DNA of 64,000 nucleotides from the NCBI RefSeq assembly GCF_014205075.1, contig NZ_JACHMU010000001.1:1488001-1552000 (forward strand), read 5' to 3'. Under the pieces are notes generated by a model. The model ran no database searches and was not told the DNA's origin. It was given only the letters and a program-made list of their open reading frames with translations. The translations under genes were made by a program, and so were the position numbers. This DNA comes from Microbacterium ginsengiterrae. Its GTDB lineage: Bacteria; Actinomycetota; Actinomycetes; Actinomycetales; Microbacteriaceae. Positions 8,669-18,145 of this stretch are shown here, piece after piece. The first letter of the stretch is position 1; each line of letters opens with the position of its first letter.

Positions 8669-10009
8669 TTACTCCGGGTCGCCGCCGAGCGGACCGACCG
8701 CGGGGATGGGCCCTCCGTCGTCCGCGCCGGTCTTGCGCGCACGGGCGATGGCGTTGCCGAGGTGATAGATGGCGATGGCCGCGACCGTGCCGAGGACGAT
8801 CGCACCGAGCTGGAACTCGCCCCACGACATCGCGAAGCCGCCGACGGCGATGACGAACGACACCGCGACGGTGTACTGGTTCACCGGACGTGAGAAGTCC
8901 ACGCGGTTGTCGACCCAGATCTTGATGCCGATGACACCGATGAGGCCGTACAGCGCCGTCGTCACGCCGCCGAGGACCCCGGGCGGGATGGTGTTGAAGA
9001 TGACGCCGATCTTCGGCGAGAACGCCAGCAGGATGGCGGCGACACCGGCGACCCAATATGCGGCGGTGGAGTACACGCGGGTGGCGGCCATGACGCCGAT
9101 GTTCTCGCCGTAGGTGGTGGTCGCCGAGCCGCCGAAGCCGCCGGCGAGCGTGGTGGCGAGGCCGTCGGCGACGAGCGCGCGGCCGGTGTGCTTGTTGATC
9201 GACGGGTCGTTCGTCATGGTCGCGACACCGCGCACGTGCCCCACGTTCTCCGCGATCAGCACGAGCACGACGGGCAGGAACATCGGCACGTACGCCCATG
9301 CCATCGGGTCGGTGACCGCCGCGAGGTGGAAGTCGGGCAGGCCGATCCACGCGGCCTCGGCGACGCCGTCGAAGGCCACCTGTCCGGTGAAGATCGCCAC
9401 GATGTAGCCGACGATGACGCCGAGGAAGATCGAGATGCGCCCGAGGAATCCGCGGAACAGCACGCTGAAGAGCACCACGGCGACCAGGGTGACGGTGGCG
9501 AGTTCCGGCTGCAGGGTGAAGTTGTTCCATGCGGCGGGGGCGAGGTTGAAGCCGATGAGGGCGACGATGGATCCGGCGACCACCGGCGGCATGAAGCGGT
9601 CGATCCAGCCGATGCCGACGGCCTGCACGAGGAAGCCGATCCCGGCGAGGAGCAGACCGACCACGACGATGCCGACGAGGGCCTGCGTGATCTGCTGCGC
9701 CGTCTCGAGCGACTGGCCGGCGTTGATCGCGGTGATCGGCGCGAGGAACGCGAAGGACGAGCCGAGGTAACTGGGCAGACGGTTGCGGGTCAGCAGGAGG
9801 AACAGCAGGGTGCCGACGCCGGAGAACAGCAGCGTGGTCGACACCGGGAACCCGGTGATGATCGGGACGAGGAAGGTGGCGCCGAACATGGCGACGACGT
9901 GCTGCGCGCCGATCGCGAACGTCGCGGGCCAGTTCAGTCGTTCTTCGGGCTTGACGACCTGGTTGGGGGCGACGTTGCGGCCATCGCCATGAATCTTCCA
10001 CACGGGCAT
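8669..10009 (-). CDS. uraA: Uracil:proton symporter, NCS2 family
   Basis: 446 residues, hydrophobic throughout, the usual length for nucleobase/cation symporter-2 proteins. The TM10 signature TTTYGENIGVMAATRVYST closely matches the uracil permease subgroup. The TM8 proton/substrate-binding glutamate sits in IAENVGHVRGVA. This favours uracil over xanthine or urate. Start ATG at 10009 follows GAGGAG; a longer frame to 10054 was rejected because it lacks a ribosome site. It imports uracil across the cytoplasmic membrane. It lies upstream of, and on the same strand as, the LacI gene and beside purC, consistent with nucleotide salvage. Confidence 0.9.
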   Translation of the reverse strand: MPVWKIHGDGRNVAPNQVVKPEERLNWPATFAIGAQHVVAMFGATFLVPIITGFPVSTTLLFSGVGTLLFLLLTRNRLPSYLGSSFAFLAPITAINAGQSLETAQQITQALVGIVVVGLLLAGIGFLVQAVGIGWIDRFMPPVVAGSIVALIGFNLAPAAWNNFTLQPELATVTLVAVVLFSVLFRGFLGRISIFLGVIVGYIVAIFTGQVAFDGVAEAAWIGLPDFHLAAVTDPMAWAYVPMFLPVVLVLIAENVGHVRGVATMTNDPSINKHTGRALVADGLATTLAGGFGGSATTTYGENIGVMAATRVYSTAAYWVAGVAAILLAFSPKIGVIFNTIPPGVLGGVTTALYGLIGVIGIKIWVDNRVDFSRPVNQYTVAVSFVIAVGGFAMSWGEFQLGAIVLGTVAAIAIYHLGNAIARARKTGADDGGPIPAVGPLGGDPE

Positions 10010-10118
10010 GCGGATGCTCCTCGGTTTTCGGGGGTGGGAGTGCTGGAGCAACACTATCGATTCCTGAGTATTGCCTGTGCGCTCCCGCGCCCCGCGCCGC
10101 CGCTGTCGGCCGCCGAGA

Positions 10119-10982
10119 CTATGCCGTCAGCCGCGTGATGAGCTCACGGTAGCGATCCGCCGTGCGGGTGACGATCTCGTCAGGGAGCACGGGCGGTTCG
10201 CCCTGCTTGTCCCAGTTGGCGGCGAGCCAGTCGCGGACGATCTGCTTGTCGAAGCTCGCCATCCGCTCTGCCGGCGTGGTCCCGGACTGCCACGCCTCGG
10301 CATCCCAGTACCGAGACGAGTCGCTCGTGAGGACCTCATCCGCCAGTCGCAGGACGCCGTCGGCATCCGTCCCGAACTCGAACTTCGAGTCGGCGAGGAT
10401 GAGACCATGCTCCTCGGCGATGGCCGCCGCGCGACGGTAGATCGCCAGGGAGGCGTCGCGGAGCTCGGTCGCGCGCTCGGCGCCCACCAGCTCCACGGTC
10501 TTGTCGAACGTGATGTTCTCGTCGTGCTCGCCCATCGGGGCCTTGTAGGCCGGGGTGAACAGCGGCTCCGGCAGACGGTCGCCGTTCTCCAGGCCCGCCG
10601 GCAGCGGGATGCCGCAGATCGTCCCGCTCTGCTGGTACTCGGCCCAGCCGGATCCGGTGATGTACCCGCGGACGACGCACTCGATCGGCAGCATCTCCAG
10701 CGACTGCGCCAGCATCGCGCGGTCGGCGACCTCCTCCGGCAGATCGCCGTCGACGAGGTGGTTGGGCACGTCGTCGAGCTGTGCGAACCACCAGCGGCTG
10801 AGCTCGGTCAGAAGCGCACCCTTGTCCGTGATGCCGGGGGAGAGGACGTGATCGAACGCGCTGACGCGGTCCGACGCGACGACGAGGATGCGGGTGTCCG
10901 CAGGATCCTCGGAGGCGTAGAGATCGCGGACCTTGCCGGAGTAGAGATGACGCCAGCCGGGGATGCTCGGGGGAGTGCTCAT
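10119..10982 (-). CDS. purC: Phosphoribosylaminoimidazole-succinocarboxamide (SAICAR) synthase
   Basis: 287 residues. ATP-dependent ligation of aspartate to CAIR in de novo purine synthesis. Recognisable family segments are YSGKVRDLY near the N-terminus (nucleotide-binding loop), SDRVSAFD, ECVVRGYITGSGW and the SKFEFG motif near the C-terminal third. The start ATG at 10982 is preceded by GATAAT exactly 6 nt upstream and no Shine-Dalgarno, so the mRNA is probably leaderless; the long upstream extension to 11231 runs through the divergent MFS gene and was rejected. Confidence 0.96.
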   Translation of the reverse strand: MSTPPSIPGWRHLYSGKVRDLYASEDPADTRILVVASDRVSAFDHVLSPGITDKGALLTELSRWWFAQLDDVPNHLVDGDLPEEVADRAMLAQSLEMLPIECVVRGYITGSGWAEYQQSGTICGIPLPAGLENGDRLPEPLFTPAYKAPMGEHDENITFDKTVELVGAERATELRDASLAIYRRAAAIAEEHGLILADSKFEFGTDADGVLRLADEVLTSDSSRYWDAEAWQSGTTPAERMASFDKQIVRDWLAANWDKQGEPPVLPDEIVTRTADRYRELITRLTA

Positions 10983-11037
10983 CCGCCCATTATCCCGGTC
11001 CGCGCTGCTCGTCGGCGCCCGGGTGTAGCGTTGCCGG
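10983..11037. promoter_or_regulatory. Divergent promoter pair for purC and the MFS exporter
   Basis: Only 55 bp separate two divergent start codons. On the minus strand GATAAT (10994-10989) ends 6 nt before the purC ATG. On the plus strand TAGCGT (11026-11031) ends 6 nt before the MFS GTG. Both fit the leaderless arrangement seen repeatedly in this window, and each gene's -35 region must lie over or beyond the other's promoter. Confidence 0.6.
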
Positions 11038-12531
11038 GTGACCGACGCCTCCCCCACCCGCACGACCGCCGCGCGTACGTCCGATCGCGGGCCGTGGCCG
11101 GCGCTGTGGGCCCTCGTCATCGGCTTCTTCATGATCCTCGTCGACACGACGATCGTCAGTGTCGCCAACCCCGCGATCAAGGAGGCCCTCGACCCCGCCT
11201 CGAGCAACCTCGACCGGGTCGTGTGGGTCACCAGTGCCTACCTGCTCGCGTACGCGGTGCCTCTGCTCATCACGGGACGGCTCGGCGACCGGTTCGGTCC
11301 GAAGAACGTCTATCTCATCGGCCTCGCCGTCTTCACGCTCTCCTCGCTGTGGTGCGGGCTGTCCACCACCCTCGACGGACTCATCTGGGCGAGGGCGGCG
11401 CAGGGGCTCGGTGCCGCACTGCTCACGCCGCAGACGATGGCGGTGATCACGCGCACATTCCCGCCGGAGCGTCGAGGCGCGGCGATGGGGCTGTGGGGTG
11501 CGACATCCGGCGTCGCGATGCTCGTCGGACCGCTCGCCGGAGGGTTCCTCGTGGACGGTCTCGGCTGGGAGTGGATCTTCTTCATCAACCTGCCCGTCGG
11601 AGTCGTCGGTTTCGTCGCCGCCCTCATCCTCGTGCCGAAGCTCGAGACCCACCGGCATCGGTTCGACATCCTCGGCGTCTTCCTCAGCGCGGTCGCCATG
11701 TTCCTCATCGTCTTCGGGCTTCAGGAGGCGGAGGCCTACGACTGGGGAGTGATCTGGGGGCCGATCTCGGTGTGGGGTCTCATCGTCGTCGGTCTGTTCG
11801 TGCTCGCGCTGTTCCTCTGGCAGCAGGCGAGGACGAAGAGCGAACCGCTGGTGCCGATGGAGCTGTTCCGCAACCGGAACTTCACGTGGTCGAACATCAC
11901 GATCGTCATCGTCGGCTTCACGGTGACGGCCCAGGGACTGCCGCTGATGTTCTTCCTCCAGCTCGCCCGCGGCCTCACGCCGACCGAATCGGCTCTCCTG
12001 CTGATCCCGATGGCGCTCGCCGCAGGGATCATCTCGCCCTTCGCGGGGCGGGTGCTCGACCGGATCGATCCCCGCGTCATGCTCGTGCCGGGCCTGCTGT
12101 GCGTGTCGATCTCGCTGTTCCTGTTCGCCGCCATGATGAACACCGACATCGCGATCGGGTGGTTGCTCGTGCCCTCCGCGATCCTCGGTCTCGGAAACGC
12201 CGGCATGTGGGGGCCGCTGGCGACCACCGCCACCCGCGATCTGCCGATGCACCAGGCGGGCGCGGGCTCCGGCATCTACAACACGATGCGCACGATCGGG
12301 TCCGTGCTCGGCTCCGCGGCGATCGCGGTGTTCATGCAGAGCAGGCTCGTCGCGAACGTCCCCGGTGCGGAGGACGCTGGCGGATTCGGCGAGGGGGCCA
12401 TGCCCGCGGCCGTCGCCGCGCCGTTCGCCGCCGCCATGTCGCAGACCATGCTCCTGCCGGCCGCCGTGATCCTGCTCGGTGTCGCCGCCGTGCTGTTCCT
12501 CCGTCGTCCGGCGCACCTGCGGGCGCGCTGA
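11038..12531 (+). CDS. MFS multidrug exporter, DHA2 (EmrB/QacA) family
   Basis: 497 residues with about 14 hydrophobic segments, typical of 14-TM drug:H+ antiporters. Motifs: LVDTTIVSVANPAI in TM1 (D1 motif), GRLGDRFGPKNVY (motif A) and GATSGVAMLVGPLAGGF (antiporter motif C). GTG start, probably leaderless from TAGCGT. It is expected to expel hydrophobic or cationic compounds across the cytoplasmic membrane; substrate unknown. No regulator sits beside it. The last codons form one arm of a 15-bp inverted repeat. Confidence 0.92.
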   Translation: MTDASPTRTTAARTSDRGPWPALWALVIGFFMILVDTTIVSVANPAIKEALDPASSNLDRVVWVTSAYLLAYAVPLLITGRLGDRFGPKNVYLIGLAVFTLSSLWCGLSTTLDGLIWARAAQGLGAALLTPQTMAVITRTFPPERRGAAMGLWGATSGVAMLVGPLAGGFLVDGLGWEWIFFINLPVGVVGFVAALILVPKLETHRHRFDILGVFLSAVAMFLIVFGLQEAEAYDWGVIWGPISVWGLIVVGLFVLALFLWQQARTKSEPLVPMELFRNRNFTWSNITIVIVGFTVTAQGLPLMFFLQLARGLTPTESALLLIPMALAAGIISPFAGRVLDRIDPRVMLVPGLLCVSISLFLFAAMMNTDIAIGWLLVPSAILGLGNAGMWGPLATTATRDLPMHQAGAGSGIYNTMRTIGSVLGSAAIAVFMQSRLVANVPGAEDAGGFGEGAMPAAVAAPFAAAMSQTMLLPAAVILLGVAAVLFLRRPAHLRAR

Positions 12532-12559
12532 CCGTCGGCCGGTACGCCCGCAGGTGCGC
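12511..12559. terminator. 15-bp inverted repeat spanning the MFS stop codon
   Basis: GCGCACCTGCGGGCG (12511-12525) and its exact reverse complement (12545-12559) flank a 19-nt loop. The left arm lies inside the last codons of the MFS gene and the stop is in the loop. It separates two convergent genes, so a bidirectional terminator is the likely role; there is no U-tract. Confidence 0.6.
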
Positions 12560-12567
12560 GCCGACCC

Positions 12568-13980
12568 TCACGCCGACGCGACGCCGACCGTCTCCGAAAC
12601 GAGATTCCTGCCTCCGCGGTACTGCGCACCGGGATGCCGGTCGGGGAGCCGCGGGCCCTCGCCCAGCAGCCGCTCGCGGAGCGTCCGACGATCGTCGCGG
12701 ACCTCGTCCGCCGAGGGCAGCCGGCCGCGGCGGCGCAGCTCGGGCACGACGAGCTCGGCGAAATCTGTCAGCGTCCCGAACGTGTGGTACTGCCGGAGGT
12801 TGATCCCGTCGATGCCGTCCTCGTCGAGCCAGCGCTCGATCTCGTCGGCCACCGTGGTCGGCGAACCGGCGACGAAGAAGCGACCCTCCCGTCCGGCCGT
12901 GATCCGATCCAGGAACTGACCGACCGTGCCGTCGGCACCGGCCGCCCATGGACCAGACGTCGGGTCGAGGCCCGCGCGGGTCAGTACCTCCGACAGCGGG
13001 GTCTCCGGCGCGTGCGCGAGCGGATCGAACGGCAGTGAGGAGTGCGCGAGGATGCCCTCGACGCTGCTGTAGCGCCGATAGAGCTCCAGTTTCTCGGCCG
13101 CCTCCTCGTCCGTCCGCCCGACGACCACGCCCGCCTGGACGAGGAACTTCGCGTCGTTCGGCAGTCGTCCGTTGCGGACGAGGGCGTCCTGGATGTTCCG
13201 CTTGTTGCGCCGGAACTCCGCCACGTCGCGTCCACCGGTGAAGACGGCCTCGGCATGGCGACCGGCGAAGGCCGTTCCCGCCGGGGACCCCGTGGCCTGG
13301 AAGAGCACCGGCGTGCGCTGTCGTGACGGCTCGACGAGGTGCGGGCCGGCGACCTGGAAGTGCTCGCCCCTGTGGTCGATGTAGCGCACGCCCTCTGGAC
13401 GCGCATAGACGCCGCGCTCGCGGTCGGCCACGACCGCACCGTCGTCCCAGGAGCCCTCCCACAGCTTGTACAGGACGTCGAGGTACTCGTCCGCGATGCG
13501 ATAGCGCTGGTCGTGCTCGATCTGATCGGCCAGACCGAAGTTGCGTGCGGCGTTCGGAAGGTAAGAGGTGACGATGTTCCAGCCGACCCGTCCCGCAGTG
13601 AGGTGATCGAGCGTGCCCATTCGTCGGGCGAACGAGAACGGCGGCTCGTACGTCGTCGAGAACGTCACCCCGAATCCGAGCCGGCGACTGGCTGCGGCCA
13701 TGACGGGGACGACCAGCAGGGGGTCGTTGCTCGGGATCTGCACGGCCTCGGCCAGCGACGTCTCCAACCCGTCGCGGTAGGTGTCGTACGCACCGACCAC
13801 GTCGGCGAGGAAGATCGCGTCGAACCCGCCGTCCTCGGCGCGCTCGGCGAGCTCCTGCCAATATCCGATCTCGTTGAAACGCGTCCGGTTGTTGCCGGGG
13901 AGCCGCCAGAGCCCGTGCGTGATGTGGCTCACGCAGTTCATCTCGAACAGGTTGAGGATCAGCTGCTTGCGGTCGGTCAT
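12568..13980 (-). CDS. LLM-class flavin-dependent monooxygenase, NtaA/SnaA/DszA family
   Basis: 470 residues. FMNH2-dependent oxygenase of the bacterial-luciferase-like fold. Family segments: LNLFEMNCVSHITHGLWR at the N-terminus, GGFDAIFLADV, GRVGWNIVTS, HRGEHFQVAGPH and VLFQATGSPAG. The start ATG at 13980 lies 2 bp after the upstream stop with AAGGAG inside the preceding gene, so the two are co-transcribed. Relatives (DszA, SnaA, NtaA, SeuA) cleave C-S or C-N bonds or oxidise sulfones. Coupling to a DszC/SfnB-like flavoprotein and a peptide-type importer suggests desulfurisation of an imported organosulfur compound (inference). The FMN reductase is not encoded here. Confidence 0.88.
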   Translation of the reverse strand: MTDRKQLILNLFEMNCVSHITHGLWRLPGNNRTRFNEIGYWQELAERAEDGGFDAIFLADVVGAYDTYRDGLETSLAEAVQIPSNDPLLVVPVMAAASRRLGFGVTFSTTYEPPFSFARRMGTLDHLTAGRVGWNIVTSYLPNAARNFGLADQIEHDQRYRIADEYLDVLYKLWEGSWDDGAVVADRERGVYARPEGVRYIDHRGEHFQVAGPHLVEPSRQRTPVLFQATGSPAGTAFAGRHAEAVFTGGRDVAEFRRNKRNIQDALVRNGRLPNDAKFLVQAGVVVGRTDEEAAEKLELYRRYSSVEGILAHSSLPFDPLAHAPETPLSEVLTRAGLDPTSGPWAAGADGTVGQFLDRITAGREGRFFVAGSPTTVADEIERWLDEDGIDGINLRQYHTFGTLTDFAELVVPELRRRGRLPSADEVRDDRRTLRERLLGEGPRLPDRHPGAQYRGGRNLVSETVGVASA

Positions 13981-13982
13981 GA

Positions 13983-15263
13983 TCAGCTCTCCTTCTTCGC
14001 GGACGCCGCGTCCGAGGACGCGGCGGCGGATGTCGGTGCGGTCGTGCCCGCCCTGCGGCGCTCGGGGAACTCGCCGAACAGCTCGTAGTACCCGATCGCC
14101 CTGGCACGGTGGTCCACGGGGTTGTGCGAGGCGACCGTCCTGGCGTTGCGCCAGTGCCGGTCGAGCGCGCGGGGGGCCGCGACCGCGGACGAGCCACCCA
14201 CCTCGAAGATCCGCTCGGTGGCGGACAGGACGAGGGGGATGAGAGCCGTCTGGCCGCGGAACGCCGCCAGGCGGGCGCGGTCGAACACCGGGCGCGCATC
14301 GGCCTCCTCGGCATCGTGCACGTCGTGCGCGTCATCCAGGGCGCGAGCAGCGGAGAGCACGATCGCCTCCGCCGCCTCGGCGGCTGCACTCACCTCTCCC
14401 ACCGCGCGCTGGACGAGGACGTCGTCACGCGGGCTGGAGTCCTCGTCGCCGTCGAGCGCCCTCCGGTTGCGCCCGAGCACGTAGCGGACGATGTCATCGA
14501 CCGCCGCGCGGGCGATGCCGGCGAGCGCGGCGAGCAGGACGAGTTGGAACAGCGGCACGAGAGAGGAGCGCCACGTGTCGTGCTCCGCCGAACGGCGGAT
14601 CTCATCGGCGGCAACGGGAACCTTGACGAAGCGCGTCGTGCCGGTGCCGGTGAGACGCTGCCCGAATCCGTTCCAGTCGTCCACGATCGTCACCCCCGGG
14701 TCGTCGAGACGGGCCGCGACGAAGACGCGTTCGCCGTCGAGCTGGGCGGCGACGCTCGTCCACTGCGCGAAGATCGTCCCCGTCGTGTAGTACTTCTCCC
14801 CGTCGAGCGTGTACCCACCATCGCCGTCCGAGGAGAGCACGGTCGAGCTGTCCTCCCAGGAACGGTTGCCGACCTCGCTCCAGGCGTTGCCGATGAGGTC
14901 CCTGTCCCGCCCGATCCGCGTCAGCCAGCGATCGCGGCGCTGCGCGTCCTTCTCGATGAGGATCTCCTCGACGAAGGCGATGTGCCCTCGCCACACGTGC
15001 GCGCTGTTGGAGTCGTGCACCGCCAGGTCGATGAGCAGGCGGAACTGCTCGACGAGCGTGAGGCCGAACCCGCCGTACTCCACCGGCACGCGCAGCGCGC
15101 CGAACCCCTCGCGCCGCAGACGGTCGATCTGCTCGTACGGCAGGCGCCGATCGGCTTCGCGCTCGAGCACGCCGGCGCCGATCTCCTCGAAGATCGGCGC
15201 GAAACGGGCGCGCAGGTGCTCGAATGTCGGTGCGACGGTCTCGGCGGCAGTGACGGCAGACAT
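13983..15263 (-). CDS. Acyl-CoA-dehydrogenase-fold flavin monooxygenase (DszC/SfnB-like)
   Basis: 426 residues. N-terminal helical part with VEYGGFGLTLVEQFRLL, middle beta domain (GNAWSEVGNRS; YTLDGEKYYTTGT) and C-terminal helical bundle ending in a catalytic-region-like VASHNPVDHRARAIGYYELFGE. This pattern matches the DszC/SfnB branch, which uses reduced flavin and oxygen rather than dehydrogenating acyl-CoA. ATG at 15263 is preceded by a GGAG-containing leader. It is first in a two-gene operon with the LLM monooxygenase and divergent from a Dpp-type importer. A low-complexity Ala/Thr/Ser tail ends the protein. Confidence 0.85.
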   Translation of the reverse strand: MSAVTAAETVAPTFEHLRARFAPIFEEIGAGVLEREADRRLPYEQIDRLRREGFGALRVPVEYGGFGLTLVEQFRLLIDLAVHDSNSAHVWRGHIAFVEEILIEKDAQRRDRWLTRIGRDRDLIGNAWSEVGNRSWEDSSTVLSSDGDGGYTLDGEKYYTTGTIFAQWTSVAAQLDGERVFVAARLDDPGVTIVDDWNGFGQRLTGTGTTRFVKVPVAADEIRRSAEHDTWRSSLVPLFQLVLLAALAGIARAAVDDIVRYVLGRNRRALDGDEDSSPRDDVLVQRAVGEVSAAAEAAEAIVLSAARALDDAHDVHDAEEADARPVFDRARLAAFRGQTALIPLVLSATERIFEVGGSSAVAAPRALDRHWRNARTVASHNPVDHRARAIGYYELFGEFPERRRAGTTAPTSAAASSDAASAKKES

Positions 15264-15469
15264 GGTGCTCCAGTTCCTTCGTGCATGGATTCCTCGTGCG
15301 GTTCGTCCGTCACGATGGCACGTCGGTCGGGCCGGCGGGGGCGGCGTGCAACATACGTTCACGTCCCGAAACTCTTCGACACACAGGCGGATCGCGCTTG
15401 CCAGAGCGCCGGAGCGGCCGCCAACGTTGCCTTCACCGTCCGACGCCCCACCACCATCCCGGAGAGATC
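15264..15469. promoter_or_regulatory. Divergent control region of the monooxygenase and Dpp-type operons
   Basis: 206 bp between divergent operons. On the minus strand TATGTT (15355-15350) is a candidate -10 for the monooxygenase pair. GGAGAGATC precedes the ATG at 15470. No clear operator palindrome was found; a sulfur-responsive regulator is possible but not shown by the sequence. Confidence 0.35.
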
Positions 15470-17158
15470 ATGTCGCAGCCGCACGTCCGCATCGTCCGCA
15501 AGAACCGCAGACCCGTCTGGGTCGTCGTCGGAATCGCCGCGGTCGCCGCCGTGATCCTCGGCATCGTGTTCCTGCCGCGGCTGCTCGGCGGAGGCCCCGC
15601 AGGTGCCTCCGCGGCATCCGTCGACAGCGCCGGTCAGACCCCGCAGTCCGGCGGCACCCTCACCTACCTCGACGCCGAGGTGATCGCGTCGGCCAGCATC
15701 CAGAACGGCACCTGGCAGTCGACGGCCCTCACGCACAACATCACCGACCGACTGGTCTTCGCGAATCCTGACACGGGCGAGCTCGAACCGTGGCTGGCCG
15801 AGAGCTGGGACATCAGCGAGGACGGGCTCGAATACGTCTTCCGCATCCGGGACGGCGTGACCTTCAGCAACGGGCAGGAACTGGATGCCGGTGCGGTCCA
15901 GCGCAACATCGAGTTCCAGGCGTTCGGTAACCCCGACCTCGGCGTCGTGCCCAACACCACCTATCCCATCGTGGACACCGTCACCAGCGATGAGACGGAG
16001 CGCACTGTCACCGTCCGGCTCGTCGAGCCGTTCAGCCCGTACATCAAGATCCTCTCGAACTGGGCCAGCTCGCTCGTGGCGGATGAGACCCTCGCGTTGA
16101 GCGCAGAGGAGCTGCAGCAGGCGACCAACGTCATCGGCACGGGGCCGTTCGTCGTGGAGTCCGAGGTGTACGGCGAGGAGATCGTGCTCGTGCGGCGGGA
16201 CGACTACGCGTGGGCGCCGGCCGGATCGGAGAACCAGGGGGCGGCCTACCTCGAGAAGATCATCTGGATCCCTGTGCTCGAGGACAGCACACGACTCGGC
16301 AGTCTCCGTGCCGGCGAGGGCGACCTGATCCGCTACGTGCAGCCCAGCGAGGAGGACGCGCTCGCCGCCGACGGGTTCCAGGTGCTCGGACTGCAGGGCA
16401 CTGGTCAGACGAACACGTGGATCCTCAAGCAGCAGATCCCCGCCCTCCGCGACGTCCGTGTACGGCAGGCGATCTCGGCCGCCATCGACCGCGACCAGAT
16501 CATCGACGACCTCTACACCGACAACTGGACGACGGCATCGAGTCTCGTCACCGAGGACGCCTTCGGCTTCACGGATCAGTCGGACAAGCTCGAGTTCGAT
16601 CGGGACCGTGCCGACGCATTGCTCGACGAGGCCGGGTGGACCGAACGGGATGCCGAGGGCTACCGCGTCAAGGACGGCGAGCGCCTGCACATCAAGACCG
16701 TGATCGATGTGTTCGATGCCACATCGGCCCCGCTCTTCCAGCTCATCGCCTGGCAGCTGCAGCAGGTCGGGATCGAACTCGAGCTCACAGAGGTCGACTA
16801 CGCCAACGTCTCCACCGCATACGCCGACCCCGAGGTCGGGGTGCTCCGCACCGGGTGGCCGCAGGCCGACCCGTGGGTCACCATTCGCAACGCCTTCGAC
16901 ACCGAGAAGACCAACACCCTGGCGCTGCCCGAGACCGATGAGGTGCTCAACGACCTGCTCAACCGACAGACGACGGTCGACGGGGACGAGCGGGCGGAGA
17001 TCCTCGCCGAACTGCAGGACTACCTGATCGACAACGCGTACGCCTTCCCCATCCTCACCGACACGCAGGTGTTCGCGCTCCAGCCGCACGTGCGCGGATT
17101 CGAGTGGACGCCGGAGGCTCGGCCCGTGTTCCACAACACCTGGATCGCGGAGGACTGA
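15470..17158 (+). CDS. ABC transporter substrate-binding protein, peptide/organosulfur type (SBP_bac_5)
   Basis: 562 residues. Typical DppA/OppA family length and segments: GGTLTYLDAEV, WLAESWDISEDGLEYVFRIR, VRQAISAAIDRDQI. The N-terminus is a basic stretch followed by one hydrophobic segment (VWVVVGIAAVAAVILGIVF) and no lipobox cysteine, so it is probably membrane-anchored by an uncleaved segment, or cleaved at an AxA site after residue 40. That differs from the lipoprotein anchors of the other three binding proteins of sugar importers in the window. Start ATG at 15470 follows GGAGAG. It is followed by both permeases and a fused ATPase, making a complete importer. Confidence 0.9.
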   Translation: MSQPHVRIVRKNRRPVWVVVGIAAVAAVILGIVFLPRLLGGGPAGASAASVDSAGQTPQSGGTLTYLDAEVIASASIQNGTWQSTALTHNITDRLVFANPDTGELEPWLAESWDISEDGLEYVFRIRDGVTFSNGQELDAGAVQRNIEFQAFGNPDLGVVPNTTYPIVDTVTSDETERTVTVRLVEPFSPYIKILSNWASSLVADETLALSAEELQQATNVIGTGPFVVESEVYGEEIVLVRRDDYAWAPAGSENQGAAYLEKIIWIPVLEDSTRLGSLRAGEGDLIRYVQPSEEDALAADGFQVLGLQGTGQTNTWILKQQIPALRDVRVRQAISAAIDRDQIIDDLYTDNWTTASSLVTEDAFGFTDQSDKLEFDRDRADALLDEAGWTERDAEGYRVKDGERLHIKTVIDVFDATSAPLFQLIAWQLQQVGIELELTEVDYANVSTAYADPEVGVLRTGWPQADPWVTIRNAFDTEKTNTLALPETDEVLNDLLNRQTTVDGDERAEILAELQDYLIDNAYAFPILTDTQVFALQPHVRGFEWTPEARPVFHNTWIAED

Positions 17159-17164
17159 GTCGAC

Positions 17165-18145
17165 ATGGTCTCGGCACGGTACGTCCTCCGACGCGTGGCC
17201 CACGCTGTCGCCGTGGTGATCCTCGCCTACGTGTTCGTCTGGATCATCCTGTTCGCCCTCCCCGGCGACCCGGTGAAGAACCGGCTCGACAACCCGCAGA
17301 ACCCCGTGCCCCCGGACGTCGCAGCGCGGATCATCGGCTACTACGAACTCGACCGATCGCCACTCGAGCAGTTCGCCCTCGCGGTCGGGCGCCTGCTGAG
17401 GGGCGACCTCGGATACTCGTTGGCGACGGGTCGCCCTGTGGTCGAGCTCATCGCGCAGGGGCTCTCGTCGACCGCGCTGCTCGCCGTGCTCGGGTTACTG
17501 CTGACCCTGGTGATCTCGCTGGTCGTGGCGCTCCTCGCCGTCTTCCCCCGGTCGGAGGCGGTGCGGCGCGCGGCGCAGGCGCTGCCGCTGCTGTCTCTCT
17601 CGGCGCCCACGTTCCTCGTCGGACTCCTGCTCCTGCAGGTGTTCGCCTATCAGCTCGGCTGGTTCTCGTCGATCAGGGACGAGGGGGTCAAGTCCCTCCT
17701 GCTGCCGGCTCTCACGCTCGGCATCGTGGCCAGCCCGCCCATCACCCGTGTGCTGATCCAGGGGTTGAGCGCCGCCAGAGCAGAGCCGTTCGTCGGCGTG
17801 CTCAGAGCGAAGGGGATGTCGGAGAGCGCGATCATCTTCCGCCACGTGCTGAAGAACGGATCGATCCCCGCGGTGACCCTGTTCGGCCTCACCGCAGGGG
17901 CGCTGCTGGCCGGATCCGTCATCACCGAGACCGTCTTCTCCCGCGCCGGCCTCGGATTCGTCACCGAGCAGGCCGTCCGTGCTCAGGACGGACCGGTGGT
18001 CCTCGGCGTCGTCCTGCTCGTCGCCGTGATCGTCACGGCCTTCAACCTCCTCACCGACCTGGTCTACCCGCTCATCGACCCGCGCATCCGCATCCATGAC
18101 ACCCGCCCTTCGAAGGCGACAGAGCTCGAGGAGACCCCCGCATGA
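17165..18145 (+). CDS. Dpp-type ABC permease, DppB-like
   Basis: 326 residues. ATG lies 6 bp after the binding-protein stop. N-terminal RYVLRRVAHAVAVVILAYVFVW and GDPVKNRL are characteristic of the DppB/OppB branch; six hydrophobic segments; EAA-type loop at RAKGMSESAIIFRHVLKNGSIP. It forms the membrane channel with the next gene's product, whose start overlaps its stop by 4 bp. Confidence 0.94.
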   Translation: MVSARYVLRRVAHAVAVVILAYVFVWIILFALPGDPVKNRLDNPQNPVPPDVAARIIGYYELDRSPLEQFALAVGRLLRGDLGYSLATGRPVVELIAQGLSSTALLAVLGLLLTLVISLVVALLAVFPRSEAVRRAAQALPLLSLSAPTFLVGLLLLQVFAYQLGWFSSIRDEGVKSLLLPALTLGIVASPPITRVLIQGLSAARAEPFVGVLRAKGMSESAIIFRHVLKNGSIPAVTLFGLTAGALLAGSVITETVFSRAGLGFVTEQAVRAQDGPVVLGVVLLVAVIVTAFNLLTDLVYPLIDPRIRIHDTRPSKATELEETPA

